A stretch of DNA of 64,000 nt, from NCBI RefSeq assembly GCF_027244095.1, contig NC_069662.1, positions 17,696,501 through 17,760,500 of the forward strand. The letters are read 5' to 3'. The position numbers and the translations under genes are program-made. The stretch comes from Hemicordylus capensis (Eukaryota; Chordata; Lepidosauria; Squamata; Cordylidae). Numbering within the stretch: position 1 is the stretch's first letter; each line of letters starts with the position of its first letter. This document shows positions 45,139-57,500 of this stretch, in pieces. The notes under the pieces were generated by a model. The model ran no database searches and had not been told where the DNA came from. It worked only from the letters and a program-made list of their open reading frames with translations.

Positions 45139-45360
45139 CTCGCTCAGGCTGCAGGGTTGGGGGCGGGCGGGGGGGGAGGGAGGCGGGAGTGGGGACAGCA
45201 CAGGAGGCGGGGAGGGTCAGCGGGGCTGGGGTCCCTCCAGGCGGCCCCCTCGGGGAAGGCTCATGGCATCCCAGGGGGCGAGGGGGGGTGGAGAGGGAAG
45301 GGGGGGTTGGCGCGGTGCGGGTTGGTCCCAAACAGAGCTGCTGTGACAGACAGAGGGAGA

Positions 45361-45403
45361 GGGAGAGAGAGAGGGAGAGACAGAGAGAGAGAGAGAGAGA
45401 GAG
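45361..45403. repeat. GA-rich tract
   Basis: gagagaga with minor interruptions, in the TLCD3B 5' region. Confidence 0.85.
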
Positions 45404-45915
45404 CCAGGGGAGGGAGGGGAGGAGGGAGGGGGAGCGGGGGAGCAGCTGTCAGCAGCACAGTGCAGTGCGGGAGGCACTTAAAGAGACAGTGGCCTGCGGT
45501 GCGCACCGGGGACAGCCAGAGAGAGGGTCTGCGGAGGCCCGGCTGGCCCAGCAGCGGGGCCGGCCCGGGTGGGAGTTCGCAGTGGATCTCGGCGTGCAGG
45601 CAGGATCTGAAGCCGGGTGGGGAGGGAGGGGCAGCCCCCAGGTCGGGACTGAGCACTGCGGCGGCGGGCGGGCGGGCGGGCAGCTCAGGAGAGGGGGGTT
45701 AGGGTTGGGGGTGCAGCTCGGGGCAGCGAGACGGAGAGCGCGGCCATCCGGCCGTCCATCCAAAACGCAGGGAGACCCGGAGTGTAGCAGGGGTCTCTTT
45801 TAAACGAGAAGCCACTGCTAATACGATTTGAGAGCGCGGGGACTTCACACCCCCTTGCTGGACCCAACTAATCAGGCAGGAGGATTTAACCCTCTGCATG
45901 CCAAATGATAACCAC

Positions 45916-45918
45916 CCA

Positions 45919-45951
<33 letters not shown>

Positions 45952-45985
45952 TCACACACACACACACACACCACACACACACACA
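45916..45985. repeat. compound (CT)n(CA)n microsatellite
   Basis: A CT run followed by CA runs with short interruptions, about 780 bp upstream of TLCD3B. Confidence 0.9.
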
Positions 45986-45999
45986 CCCTTCTTTGCTTG

Positions 46000-46790
46000 G
46001 CAGGAAGTCCTGCTCACAGGATGATTTGGGCTAATCCCATAATCCCAGCCTGGTTTGTGAGGATTAGGTCAGTGCCGTGCGGGGCGGGGGAGCAGGGGGG
46101 CAGGGGAAGTGAGATGAAGAGGGGGCCGTTAACTCTTCCCGTCCCAGGGCATTAGGGTTAATCTCACACACACACACACCTGCTCAGAGGGTGACCCTGA
46201 TGTGACCTCTGGTAGGTGGGTGGGAAAGAGCCAGAGAGATGCATGTGCAAGTTACTGGAACAACAGTGACATCTTCTGGCTGAAGCACTTTAGCATGCCA
46301 GGTTTCCAAAGAACCTGGGAGCCGGCCCCGGATGACCCCCAGGGTTTAGCCCCATCGGACATCTCTCCCCACTCCGGCCTCCATAAAGTCTCTCACCTGG
46401 CAGATACATAAACTGCGTGGAGGACTTCCATTTGCCCAACATGAAGCATGAAGAAACGCAATGTCCAGAAGAGGCAGGGATAGGTAACTAAGCCCAGGAT
46501 GAAGATAGAGGGAAACTTCAAAAGAGTGGGAGATAATGAGGAGAAATTGAGAGATTAATGAGAGAGTTGGTTTTGTTTGCCTAGAAATAGCTTTCCCATT
46601 AGCCATACCACCAAAAGAAGGATATCTCCCTCTATAGGTAAGTCCTAGGTTTTAGACAATATCCTCAAGCACAACACCTCTGTCCCCATAACTCAGCTCT
46701 TCAGTTGGTTATTTCTGTTTTTCTTATCAACAGATTCATGGAGACTATTCAGTACATGACAGACAAGTTAAATAATTTATTCACATAACA
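46000..46790. other. unassigned intergenic stretch
   Basis: No exon, RNA gene or clear repeat was seen, apart from a short CA run near 46165. Confidence 0.4.
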
Positions 46791-46799
46791 CACAATTTT

Positions 46800-46875
46800 T
46801 CCAGGGGTTGGATTTTGATGGGAGTTGTAGTCTAACAACATCTGGGGACCCAAGGTTGGGAATCTCCTGTTCTAA
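46800..46875. mobile_element. hAT-type fragment, right half
   Basis: 'atgggagttgtagtctaaca' then 'catctggggacccaaggttg' and 'ggaatctcctgttct', the right arm of the family at 40406-40533. Confidence 0.5.
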
Positions 46876-46928
46876 TCCTCGAATCTTTGGACAGAATCAG
46901 AATACTTGTTAATATCAAGTATCAATAT

Positions 46929-47170
46929 GGAGAGCCAGCATGGTGTAGAGGTTAGAGTGCTAGACTAGGACCGGGGAGACCCGAGTTCAAATCCTCATTC
47001 AGCCATGATACTAGCTGGGTGACTCTGGGCCAGTCACTTCTCTCTCAGCCTAACCTACTTCACAGTGTTGTTGTGAGGAGAAACTCAAGTATGTAGAACA
47101 CCGCTCTGGGCTCCTTGGAGGAAGAGCGGGATATAAATGTAGTAGTAGTAATAATAATAATAATAATATC
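46929..47170 (+). mobile_element. CORE/MIR-like tRNA SINE, near full-length
   Basis: Head 'gagccagcatggtgtagagg' with B-box-like 'gagttcaaatcctc'. Core 'ctgggtgactctgggccagt'. Tail 'cacagtgttgttgtgaggag' and 'aggaagagcgggatataaat', ending in a TAA repeat. It serves as the intact reference for the split copy at 22221-22710. Confidence 0.7.
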
Positions 47171-47454
47171 AGATACTGGGAATAAATTGATCTGGGAACA
47201 AATTGATTTTTTTTAACATTGTAAAAATGTGGATTTCTAAAAGCATCTGGCTAGAAACAAACAGCAAGGCAGTTCTTATGTTTTTAATCAATCATTCCAC
47301 TGTACATAAAGCTTGCCTTTGATTAAATTGGCTAAAATACCTGGATTGGTTAAAAGCCCTTAATTCCAGAACTTTTTAAACAGCTGTCAGTGTAGCCCTT
47401 TTCACACATTATGTTCAACGCATGTACCATCTGTGTACAGAGTACATACATACA

Positions 47455-47600
47455 GATAACTACTATTTATATTCAATTTTTCAACAAAAGTTCTCAAAGC
47501 AGTTTACACAGAAAAACAAACATATAGTAAATAAGATGGTCCTCCCTGTCCCAAAAGGGCTCACAACCAAAAAAGAAACACAAGGTAGGCACTAGCAACA
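47455..47600 (-). mobile_element. LINE 3' tail, antisense
   Basis: 'tatttatattcaatttttca', 'gcagtttacacagaaaaaca' and 'tgtcccaaaagggctcacaa' parallel the copy at 7985-8105. Confidence 0.45.
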
Positions 47601-48257
47601 ACTACTGGACAGATGTTGTCCAGGGGTTGGATTGGGACAGTTGCTCTCCCCCTGCTAAATGTAAGAAAATAGCCACTTTAAAAGATGCCTCTTTGCTCAG
47701 TTAGTAGGGGTTCATTTAGAAAAACCTCCCACCTCTTCACTGGTACTAAAACCAGCAATGAATGAATTGGCATATTTGAGCCTTCACCCAATCAACTCAC
47801 CTTTTCCAATGCCATCCGGGCAAACACAGCCAAGGTGATGAACATCTCAGCCAACCTGTGTACCCCTCTAAGGAGGATATTTCATGTTGACCAGAGAACT
47901 TTCCCTAAGGAGCTAATTAAAATGTAATTTAAATCTCATGACCTACAGAGATTCTGCTTTAATAATTGCTAAGTGATCACATCCCAATACACAATTAGTT
48001 AATCCACCAGGAGATAAATGACCCGATATCCCAATCATGTGCATGCTTACTCTGAAGTTAAGCCTCACTTAATTCAGTGGGACTTACTTTTGGGTAAGTG
48101 TGCATAGGACTGCCATCTGATGCAATAAAACAACATATTGTACTACCTAACAACCTACTAGTGACCAAAAAATTTCTAGATGGTTGGCCTTTGATCAGGG
48201 AGACCTGGATTTAAATCTCCATTCACTTATTACTTGGACCAATCACTGTTTTTTGGG

Positions 48258-48718
48258 ATGGAGGCATAGCTCAGTGGCAGAGCATCTGCTTAGGATGCAC
48301 AAGGCCTCAGGTTCAATCCTTGGCATCTCCAGGTAAGTCTCAGAAAAGCTCTGAAACTCACAGGAACATAGGAAGCTGCCATATACTGAGTCAGACCACT
48401 GGTCTATCTAGCCCAGTATTGTCTTCACAGACAGGCAGCGGCTTCTCCAAGGTTGCAGGCAGGATTCTCTCTCAGCCCTATCTTGGAGAAGCCAGGGAGG
48501 GAACTTGGAACCTTCTGCTCCACCCCCAGTGCTCACACTTCTAGTCTCCCATTCATATGCAACCAGGGTGGACCTTGCTTTGCTAAAGGGACAAGTCATG
48601 CTTGCTACCACAAGACCAGCTCTCCTCTTTGGAGAGCTGCTGCCAGTCTGGATAGACAATATTGAGATAGACGGGCCAATGGTCTGACTCAGTATAAAGC
48701 AGCTTCTTATGTTTCTCA
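48258..48718 (+). mobile_element. tRNA-derived SINE split by an inverted relative
   Basis: The forward head (48258-48361, A-box-like 'tagctcagtggcagagc', B-box-like 'ggttcaatcct') and the forward 3' part (about 48628-48718, 'ggagagctgctgccagtctg' to 'gtataaagcagcttcttatg') are separated by the minus-strand copy at 48362-48627. Confidence 0.6.
48362..48627 (-). mobile_element. SINE with a 5S rRNA-like head, inserted copy
   Basis: The same structure as 1927-2225: on the minus strand 'aggtccaccctggttgcat' and 'atgggagactagaagtgtg' sit where 5S rRNA has its internal promoter. The 'agctaagcag' block is more worn here ('agcaaagcaag'). Confidence 0.55.
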
Positions 48719-48729
48719 GGCTAGCGAGA

Positions 48730-49560
48730 GGTCATTTGTGCTACCTAGACTGGAGAAGGATGAGTTACAAATGCAATAAACAAATATTTAAGTGTTAAAA
48801 AAAAAATTGTGGGCAGCATCCAGACTCATGACCAATCACCAGTGAAATAAATAAGACAGGTCAGTCATGATCAACTTAAGTTCCATTAATATAAATGGGA
48901 CCTAGTCATGGCTGACTTAATCTGGATGCTGCCTCATGAAAATATTAAATGAGCAAGCATTTCATATTAAGAAATATTAAATGAGCAATTAAAATATAGT
49001 TATATTTTAATTATAACTCAGGGCACAAGCCAGCCAAAGCTATGCCCACTTAAAACCCATTGACTGCAATGGAAAAGTGAAGCACTCATTAAAATGTATC
49101 CCACTGAAAATAGCAGGACTTAAATGGGATTATTTGGAGCTGATCCTACCCATCTGAATCACCAAAGGGCAATACTTAGCTACATTTTGTCATGTTTATT
49201 TAATGTATTATATATTCTTAAATCCATAAATTATGGACGTGTTTAGGCTGCATTTCAGTGTATAGCTGCTAGGTTGCTGTCCAGAGATTCCACTTTTACC
49301 ACTAACAATGCATGAACATGGGGATAAGAAAAAGGGTAGTGACAGCCTGAGTTTCCGGCAGTGAACTGAAAGACATGTTGGCAAGGATGTCCTGTGGGTG
49401 CAAATAGGGGCATTACTTTAGCCCACTCCCCTATATCTCTCTATGGTATAAGCTCTATTTGTCAATTTTGTCCAAATGAGCACCAGGAATGCCAGTCAAG
49501 ATCTCCTTAGACAGAAGAACGCTGGAAACAAACTACTGGGGGTCACCACCCTCTTGCAGA
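48730..49560. other. unassigned AT-rich stretch
   Basis: No exon or well-defined repeat was seen. 'gcagcatccagactcatgac' near 48815 and 'aatctggatgctgcc' near 48923 form a short inverted pair of uncertain origin. Confidence 0.35.
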
Positions 49561-49571
49561 CTTCAAAAGCA

Positions 49572-49955
49572 TTTGGCTGGAGTAGAAGCAGGGGTGACCC
49601 TTTCATGAGGCAAGGTGAGGTGTTCGCCTCAGGTGCCAGATAATTGGGGTGCCAGCTAGGTGGCAAGATGCCCCTCGCTGTTGCCATCCGAGCAGCTCTT
49701 TGGGACCAATCTGACCCTTTCAAACTTTGCAAGGAGTGTCTCTCGTCACAACCCTTGCAAAGCCTGCAAGAAGCATAAGGAGAGAAGAAGAGGCTGCTGG
49801 CAACCTTCCCTCTTCCCTGCTCCCACCATGCACTTCCAAAGCTTGCAAGGGTCAGTTTTGAAAGGGAACTGACCCACACCAGGGACATGGAATAAAGGAG
49901 TATTTGATGCCTTGCCTCAGCCTGGCACTGTAACGTTGGGTCACCCCCTGGCTAG
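49572..49955. mobile_element. non-autonomous hAT-type element
   Basis: 'caggggtgaccctttcatga' at the left and 'acgttgggtcaccccctg' at the right are inverted. The body matches 14578-14895 ('ccgagcagctctttgggacc', 'cttgcaaagcctgcaagaag'). Confidence 0.6.
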
Positions 49956-50136
49956 AAGGATCTTTGGCCTCCCAGATCCTTGTAAAAAGAAAAAAAAAGT
50001 TGCCACAGGATAACGCTATTCTGGGCCCCATCGCTCACTCTCTTTGTTTTCTTGCCTCCTGCGGCCCAAAGTTGAAGTCCAGCTCATTTCAGCAGATGGG
50101 GAAAGAGCAGTTAGAGCTGGACCTAGGACCCAGGAG

Positions 50137-50318
50137 GCCTGAATTCGGATCCCCGTTCAGCCATGAAACTCACTGGGTGACTTTGGTCCAGTCAATTTAT
50201 CTCTCAGCCTAACCCACCTCACAAGGGTTCTTGTGAGGATAAACATGACCATGTACTCTGCTCTGGGCTCCTTGGAGGACGAGTGGGATATAAATGTAGC
50301 AAGTAAATAAAGAATAAA
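50137..50318 (+). mobile_element. CORE/MIR-like SINE, head lost
   Basis: 'attcggatccccgttcagcc', 'ctcactgggtgactttggtc' and 'aggacgagtgggatataaat' match 46929-47170 from the B box onward. Confidence 0.6.
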
Positions 50319-50329
50319 TATAACCATGA

Positions 50330-51550
50330 AGGGATGGTGTAGAGAACACGGTACTTGCAACCTCTCCTGTTGCTAATGTACTGTTCAAGGTAAAAAGCGC
50401 AGTTCCGGGTTGTGACCTGGCAACCCTATTCTGGAACACTATACGGTTAGCTCAGGAGATTGTGTTTCTTGATCAGCAGCCTCCTCATGTGAGTTTTCCA
50501 AAAGCCGTTTGTGACACTGCAGATATAATAATGCTACTATTTCAAGAAAAGAATTCTGGACACACCCCTTTGAGGGTGCATAACTTATCTTTCTTGATCA
50601 CGTCCATAATTTATCAATCCTATAATGTATGAAAAATTAATAAGTGCTTAAATAATTTGCTAGCATTAAAAATATAATACTGTATATTAACCTATTCAGT
50701 AAGTCTTATCAGCAATTCACGAGTAAAGCAAACAGTATTTTTTTTAGCTTCTATTTGGTATTTTGTTAAGTCACACATCATTTAAATCAATGGTCTTGTG
50801 TGCTTAATTCTGTGCTGGATTGTGACCATACAGCTTTGTGAATATAAACTGCAGGCCAGGACATTAATGATAATTGGTTAATAACTATTTAGAAAAAGCA
50901 CCCCCCCCAAAAAAAAACAGTAATAAAATTTGATACTGCTACTCAAATGGTTTATTCTTAATGGATATGAAACTGTAGCCTTAAAAATACTAATAGTTGA
51001 AGGTTAAATTTCAAACACATTATGATCAGAATATGATCAGAATTTGTTCCAATTAGCATCCAATTATCACTTACAAATAATAGTTAAGATTTAAGAAAGT
51101 TTGAAGTATGTGAACAGGAACTAAAATAGAAGTTAATATCCTGAAGTTCTATGATAGCAACTAGAGAAATTAACATAATTTAGAATACACATGTTAGAAA
51201 CATACATATTTGAGTAGGGAAAGAATTTTCTATAAGAATGAGGCATCCAACTGGCCTAAAGTGCTTTTTAACTTTCAATAATATTAATGCAAGTAAACTA
51301 AATATACATTCTTTGGCGTCTTTGTATAGTTGGCGTTTAATTAAAACATTTGCATCTCTCTCCCCGTGGTCACTTTGGGTAAATTTGCAAGTTTGCCCCC
51401 AAGCTATGGGATTAATTAAGGCTGGTTACTAATATATTTAAATTATTGCAGATAATATTTGCATGCTATGCAGTTGCGGTGGCCAATTAAACGTTGCTCC
51501 CTCTCCCATTCCCACAGGTCTGATTTTGCATAAAATGCGGCTAAGCCATC
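50330..51550. other. unassigned AT-rich stretch
   Basis: No exon or clear repeat was seen. Strongly AT-rich from about 50580. Confidence 0.4.
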
Positions 51551-51559
51551 TATTTCGCC

Positions 51560-51800
51560 CCTCCCCGTTCTCCGACTGGCTACCCTTTTGCCGCTGTAGC
51601 GATAGTTTGTAGTTTCCGTAGCAACGACAAAACTGGCTGCCTGCAATAGTGAAAGGGGCCGGCATTCTGCGCATGTGCAACACTGCCGACAGTCTTCCAT
51701 CTGCGTTCCAAACTATTGATCTGAGGTGACGTGCGTAGAACGCAGAACTAAGAAAAAATAACGTCGAACGAAGCTGATGATGTGCGCATGCATCCTACGA
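51560..51800. promoter_or_regulatory. promoter-like segment with RFX X-box
   Basis: A sharp rise in CpG from AT-rich DNA. Contains gtttcc-gt-agcaac (51612-51625), a good RFX X-box, and NRF1-like 'tgcgcatgtgc' (51668-51678) and 'tgtgcgcatgc' (about 51781). No transcript end can be assigned. It could drive an unannotated transcript or the gene at 54.5 kb. Confidence 0.4.
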
Positions 51801-52429
51801 TAGCGGTGGAAAGGGAGGCCACCATCAACTTGAGAAAAAGCTATCTAGAGTAACAATCCAATTGTTTGAAGACGGAACTCAACTGCTTGTTTTTAATGCT
51901 TGTATGTGTTTTGTGTGTTTTAATCCCGGGCGGAAATGAGACCCACCTATAGAAAACAATAGAGAAATTCAGTATGTTAGCGAAGCCTGTGATTGGGCAG
52001 CAGCGAATCAGCCCCCGCACAACAAAAAGTATCAGATCTATATTTGCCTCTCTTTTAACTTGTCTTATTTTCTGTGAAAAATGTGGCTTTTTGAGTTTTT
52101 AAATACTTTTTAAAATGCTATTCTGTTGCACCCACAAAGGCTTTATGCAGAAGTTTTACGTTTTAAAGTCTGCTATCGGGATTACCTCTGATTAAATATG
52201 CACCGGATTGCACTGTAAATGTTTTAAACAAATTCAAATCAAAAATTTTGCATGTAATGAGACGCGAATAATAATTATAAAGGGATTTCCTTTTCTGCTA
52301 ACGTTTTCGGTGTGTGTGGCGGGGTATTCTGCCCGTTACGCAATCGAATGTCTTCATTGTTGTCAATGGGCAACTCTCGCTTCGGCCTTAGAGGGAAAAA
52401 TAGCTTTCAAAGTCAACCCGGAAGTCGGC

Positions 52430-53650
52430 CTCTTTGTGTGAGTCTATACTTTACAAGTTTATGTTTTGAATACCCGTTGCCGCCTGCGGTCCCACAGCTC
52501 GATCTTTGATTGGCTGAGGCCTTGAGCCAATAAGCTGCCGCAGAACTGTCCCGTTGCTGGGCAGATTGCAACAGCAGGTAACGGGATATTTCCGATTCAC
52601 TTCGAATTGTGGGGTGAAATCAAAGGGAGAGAGAGCAGCCTGAGGGTTGCATGGGAATGCTTGTACTCGAACAAGGGCAACGTAGAAAATCCTAGCCTAC
52701 AGTCGGAGTTCCTGGCAGGATGGGCGTGGCTTAGAAGCCGCAGTCTAGATTGGAGTCCTGCTTCCATCATTATATGGACCGAAAAGGCCACGAACATTTC
52801 AGTGACGTAACCTTCCGGGTCAGGTACCGCATTTCCGGCGGGGAAAAAAAAGGTAACTACTCGACCCTTTTTTGCAGAATTTGAACTTCCTTTCTTCGTA
52901 CCTTTTAAAATAAGATATGAAAATCCTATAGGAATTGTGGGCAGAAAGTAGCTTCCTTTGACCATACTGAGCATGCTCCACTGCATTTGACCGTGCTCAG
53001 ATGCACCGGAAAGGAGGAAGTGACGAGGCGGGAAAAGGTGTAAGCCTTAAAACTGCAGTAGTGTTGAGGTGGCTCTGACATAGAGGCAAGAAATTACCGG
53101 AGTGATGTGTCTCCCTATCGCTATAGAAAACTGCCGGAAACCATTTTTTTTAGGTTTCTTTGGAGAAAAATGAACAATGCTCACAGAAACCAATGGAGAT
53201 TCTTAGCGTAGCTAAGACTGGGTAGCCCAACGTCACCTATCCACTCTGCTTGATAGCCATGGCGAGAACCGGAATGCGTCCTTTTTGTATCCTAGATTCC
53301 TATGCCTTATTTTGTGTGAAAAACATAAGTTTTTCATTTTTCATTAAGTCTCTGGCGCCCATTAAGTATCAAGACCTTTGGCGGCTTTCAATTAGCCTCC
53401 GTGTCAGCCTGTGTCACTCTAGTACATTTCCTGTCTCTATAGGCTGTGAGGCAATTAATAAAGCACTTCCTCCGACACCCTGTCTGCCTCCTTTTCGCGT
53501 CACTTCCGCGAAAACAGAACGTCTTGAGGAAATTTGGTCGCGATGCGTACCCGTAGGGAGGGACCAACGCCTGGGATGGTCTCTATGACAACAGGGGGAC
53601 GCGCTGGGCATGGGCAGCTCAGGATGCGTGGCAGAGCCTGAGGTTTCGGA
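52430..53650. promoter_or_regulatory. promoter-like region with ETS and CCAAT motifs
   Basis: Opposed CCAAT boxes ('gattggctgaggccttgagc' followed by caat) lie at 52509-52532. ETS-type ggaagt/ttccgg sites recur near 52430, 52813, 52833, 53009-53022 and 53504. An X-box-like gtctct-at-gacaac lies at 53580-53593. Such clusters are typical of TATA-less promoters. The most likely client is the + strand gene at 54511, whose 5' UTR exon is not identified. Confidence 0.45.
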
Positions 53651-53997
53651 CGATATGACTATGAATTGTCCTTATTAATATTCAGAAGGTCGTCAGAAGT
53701 TAGGAGCGCAAGTTTCGCCTCAGAGGTGTAGGAGTAAAGAGGCATGATAAATGAATAGCTTACATGAGCGTGCGACTGTTCATGAAACTGTACTGGACGC
53801 TCCTTATTGTTGACAGAAGGGCGAGGGGCGTGTCCGGGATGCTGTTGTAGTTAGTTACGAAAAGAAAGGGGCGGGTGAGATTTTCTTTGTTAATGTTCAT
53901 AAAAAGGAGGGGGGCATTGGGGGTGTCAAGCTGGGGCTATAGAATCAGAACATCAAGTGGGAAAATGCTCTCTTAATTAATGAATGTAAAATAGAGC

Positions 53998-54153
53998 AGA
54001 AGGTTCCAAGTTCCCTCCCTGGCATCTCCAAGATAGATCTGAGAAAGATTCCTGCCTGCAACCCTGGAGAAGCTGCTGCCAGTCTGTGTAGAAAATACTG
54101 AGCTAGATGGACCAAGGGTCTGACTCAGTATATGGCAGCTTCCTATGTTCCTA
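53998..54153 (+). mobile_element. tRNA-derived SINE, head lost
   Basis: 'agaaggttccaagttccctc' through 'actgagctagatggaccaag' to 'gcagcttcctatgttcct'. Same family as 15802-15991. Confidence 0.65.
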
Positions 54154-54510
54154 TTGTCTTATGAATAAACTTGACTTATTAGTCTCACTGAGTCCTATAT
54201 TGAATCGGAGCTGAATATATTCCATTCTTTAAAAACACTCCCCGCATGAGGTTTCTGTATGGGTATCTTGCCTGTCTAAGGAATTTGAAGCTTTTCTTTT
54301 TAACTAGTGTGCTACTACTGTGGCTGAGACTGAGCCTGGAAGTCCATAGTGCTTGGAGTTAGTGTATTTGCAGGCTTGGTAGAGAAAGGGAGTTGAGCTT
54401 GATTACTGGTAAGTCCTGATTTTGGAGGAGTATTACAGTAGGGAGGGAATGGGTGGAGACATAGGTGCTAGATTAAAACCGTTTCTTTTTTTCTCCAGGA
54501 TCAGATATCT

Positions 54511-54548
54511 ATGGAGCCTCCATGGCCTTCCCTGACTGAGGAATGGCA
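54511..54548 (+). CDS. unnamed Cys-rich gene, exon with start codon
   Basis: The exon opens after acceptor ttctccag (54498), with 12 nt of UTR, then the ATG. Encodes 'MEPPWPSLTEEW' and two bases. Donor ca|gtgagt is strong. Confidence 0.6.
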
Positions 54549-57500
54549 GTGAGTAGAGGATCTGTCTGTATTACTTAATCCAAATTGCTCTTCCTTTCAT
54601 TCCTCAAACAGCCCCATTACTTCTCCTTCTTCCCCAGCTCCCCACAGGAATTTCATACATCCAGAATTGTGAAAGATCTCAAAGGCAGATCTTCAAACCC
54701 AAACATTCTGAATTTGGGATATTGATAATTGTTGTGAGATCATTTGCAGTACTGTATAAATATTTGATCATCTGCCCCACAGATACAGATATCTGAAGTT
54801 GAGCATGAAACTCCTTGAATATGTGACAGCTGCAGTGGCACACTGGGGAAGCAGCTTGCCTAGGGAGCAAGAGGCTGTTAGTTTTACTCCCCACCGGTGT
54901 GCTTCCCAGACTGTGAGACTATAAATATATATTTGTAGTCACCTATATCAGGCAGCAGCAATAGAAGAAGGTGCTGGAGGCAGACATCTCATATTGCGCG
55001 GGAGGAAGGCAATGATAAACCACTTCTGTATTCTAACAAGAAAACCACATGCCTCTGTGGTCACCAGGCATCAATGCCAACTTGATGGCACAATCTTTCC
55101 TTTCCTACTAGATGTGCAGTTGACACAAGTGTCATTATGTTAAGAGAAGACGTCAGACTTTCACCCATGTGCTGAATGTTGGCAGTATATACATTTGGAG
55201 CATGTGCTTCAGTTCAAAGAAGTTCTACATCATTTTTACCTCTTTGGCTGTGCACTGAAGTTTCATCTTGATTTTATGCCAGTCAGCCCCTTCCTCCTCC
55301 TCCTCCTCCTCCTCCTCCTCCTCCTCCTCCTCCTCCTCCTCCTCCTCCTCCTCCTCACCACAACATACTGTCAACTTCCCTTCTCCTCTGGCTTTTCCCA
55401 CCCTACAGACTCCAACACTGAACCCTCCACCAGAGCTCCCATTTGCAGCCACCTTGTTCTTGCCCCTCCCTGCCATCGTCATCTTGGCTGTTGGCTCCTA
55501 CCTGCTCCTCCTCGCCCTCGTCCTGGTCCTCCGACAGTGCCTTCTGGTAATTGGGACTTGGGTTGGATATTGCTGTAGGGATAAAGTAAAGCAGGCCCTG
55601 ATAATTTTTATTTTTTTAAAAAATCTAGGAGCCAGCCCCAAAATTAGGGGTCAGACAATGGACACATGATACCAGACTCCGTGATGGATACTGTGGAGAG
55701 GGAGGGCACATGGGCTTCTCTTTATCCCTTTTACTAGTATAATACTTAGAACAGAAACAGGGCTGCCTGGGACAAATAAAGATGTTACTGAATAAAACTG
55801 TGTCTGAATATCTTAGCCTAGGTGCCACGTTTAAAGTGTGGCTCCCTGGTGCCTGGGATTTCTGAAGCAGGGTCACTTGGGGATGTAGAGAAGAAGTGAT
55901 AAACAAAGATAGAACTATATCTCCTATATTCTTTTACAGTAATGGTGCTTCCTCATGCACAGCAGTGCATTGTGGGAGCAGTAGTCTATTGGGCAACAGG
56001 GATGAATGTGCTTTGAAATGGGCCTTCCTCCAGCACTTGTTGATGTTAGTATTTAATAGTCTCCAAAGTACATGTTAGGAAACATGTGTCCAAATCTTAA
56101 TTTCTTGATGTTGCCATGACCTTTCTCCTGCTGCATTTCCCAGCATGTGGTGTTGCTGACCTGGGAGTCCTGGGTTACTTTTAATACATAAGCCTTAGTG
56201 AGAAGTCACAGGAGTTTAGGCCCATGGGAGACAAGAGGGATGGAATGGCATCAATGAACCAAACTAATAATGTGTTTCTCTTCTTATCTCTTCCCAGGCC
56301 CGTGGCCTTTGTGCCAACTGCTGCTCGTGTGAAAAAGGGTCTTGGCCAAGTGTATGTGAATGCTGTTTGGCCTGTGCAGAGTCATGTGATTGTGCCCTCC
56401 CTTCCCCAACCCGCTGCCTGGATGGCTGCTGCTCTTGCACTAATGTGAGTTCTTCTTTTTCTTTTGAGAAAATTTTGAGAAAAGCCTTGCTTTTGAGAAA
56501 TATCAAAGACTGACATTCCCTGGGGTCAACAGATAATATTACAATCTGAATGTGGAGCGAAGATCCAGAGAGTAAGAGATGAAAATGTGGGGAGTGAGCA
56601 GACTTGCTAGATTTTTGGAGAAAGTTACTGAACTTTTTGTGGGGTCAAAGTAAGAGTGCAGGGTTCCAGCCTTCTTTAGTCAGTACTGAGGAGAGAGCAG
56701 TTCAAAGGAGAACAGATTATTAGTTTTCTAGAGCAGAGATGGCTCAGGATAATTCCTATGCCCTAATCTAGGTCCTCCCTTTTCTGCTTTTGGATTGTGA
56801 AAAAGCCCGAGTAGGGCCAGTAAAGAGCACCCAGCTAGCAGTTTACTATGATAGACTGTGACAGCACAAAAGAGCACGTGAAGAGCCCCACCAATCTAAT
56901 GAGCACTGTGGCTTTTAGGGCAGTATATGTTATCCTGGATCAATACTAAGGAAGCAAGTACAAAATAAGTAGGAGGAAATGGGAGGTTCCCGTGGCATGC
57001 ATGCTCCCAGCTGGCCTGTTGTCCAAACCTGCTGATGCACCAAATTACTTCCATCTGAGATTCTACTGAGAATCTCCACCCAACTTCAAATATAGGTGTC
57101 AAATTGGATGGAGATTCTTGGTAAAATTTCAGGCAGAAGTTGGTAATCGGGCATGTTGGTGAATTCGGATGACACACCCACCAGGAGTGTGCGCCCCACA
57201 GGAATCCCGTTCTCTCCTCCTTACTTTGTACTTCCTTATGGGCAATTATGTGAAGCCATCTAAAGTGTCAGAGGGGATAGAAACAACCCTAAAGTAACTT
57301 ATGTTTTATATTATGTAAGCTGCATTGGAGCTCTTTCTATTCTGAAAGACAGGATAGAAATCAAACAAGTATATTAAAAAGATTAAACTTCTTTTTTAGT
57401 GAAAAAGCATCACCTTTCATATGATTCTTATATTTGCTTGGATCTTGTACCGAACTGTAAATGGGTTTTTTGCAGTAGTAATGTAGTTAACTGCCTGAAG

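Larger units (their letters stand above)
44930..45780 (-). promoter_or_regulatory. GC-rich island, TLCD3B promoter and 5' end
   Basis: High GC with frequent CpG, covering exon 1 and about 640 bp upstream. It contains G-rich runs ('ggggcgggcgggg'-type blocks), GC boxes such as gggcgg-type motifs, and a GA tract (45361-45403) that reads as CT in the transcript orientation. No TATA box was seen, so this is a probable broad CpG promoter. The transcription start is not fixed. Confidence 0.6.

Noticed and set aside
45130-45803. Long open frames of about 190-204 residues on the + strand
   Set aside because: They lie in the GC-rich TLCD3B promoter, are Gly/Arg low-complexity translations of GA and GGGC tracts, and have no family resemblance.
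55268-55669. Open frame with a long serine run
   Set aside because: The serine run is the (CTC)n microsatellite in an intron. Only the part from 55409 is an exon.
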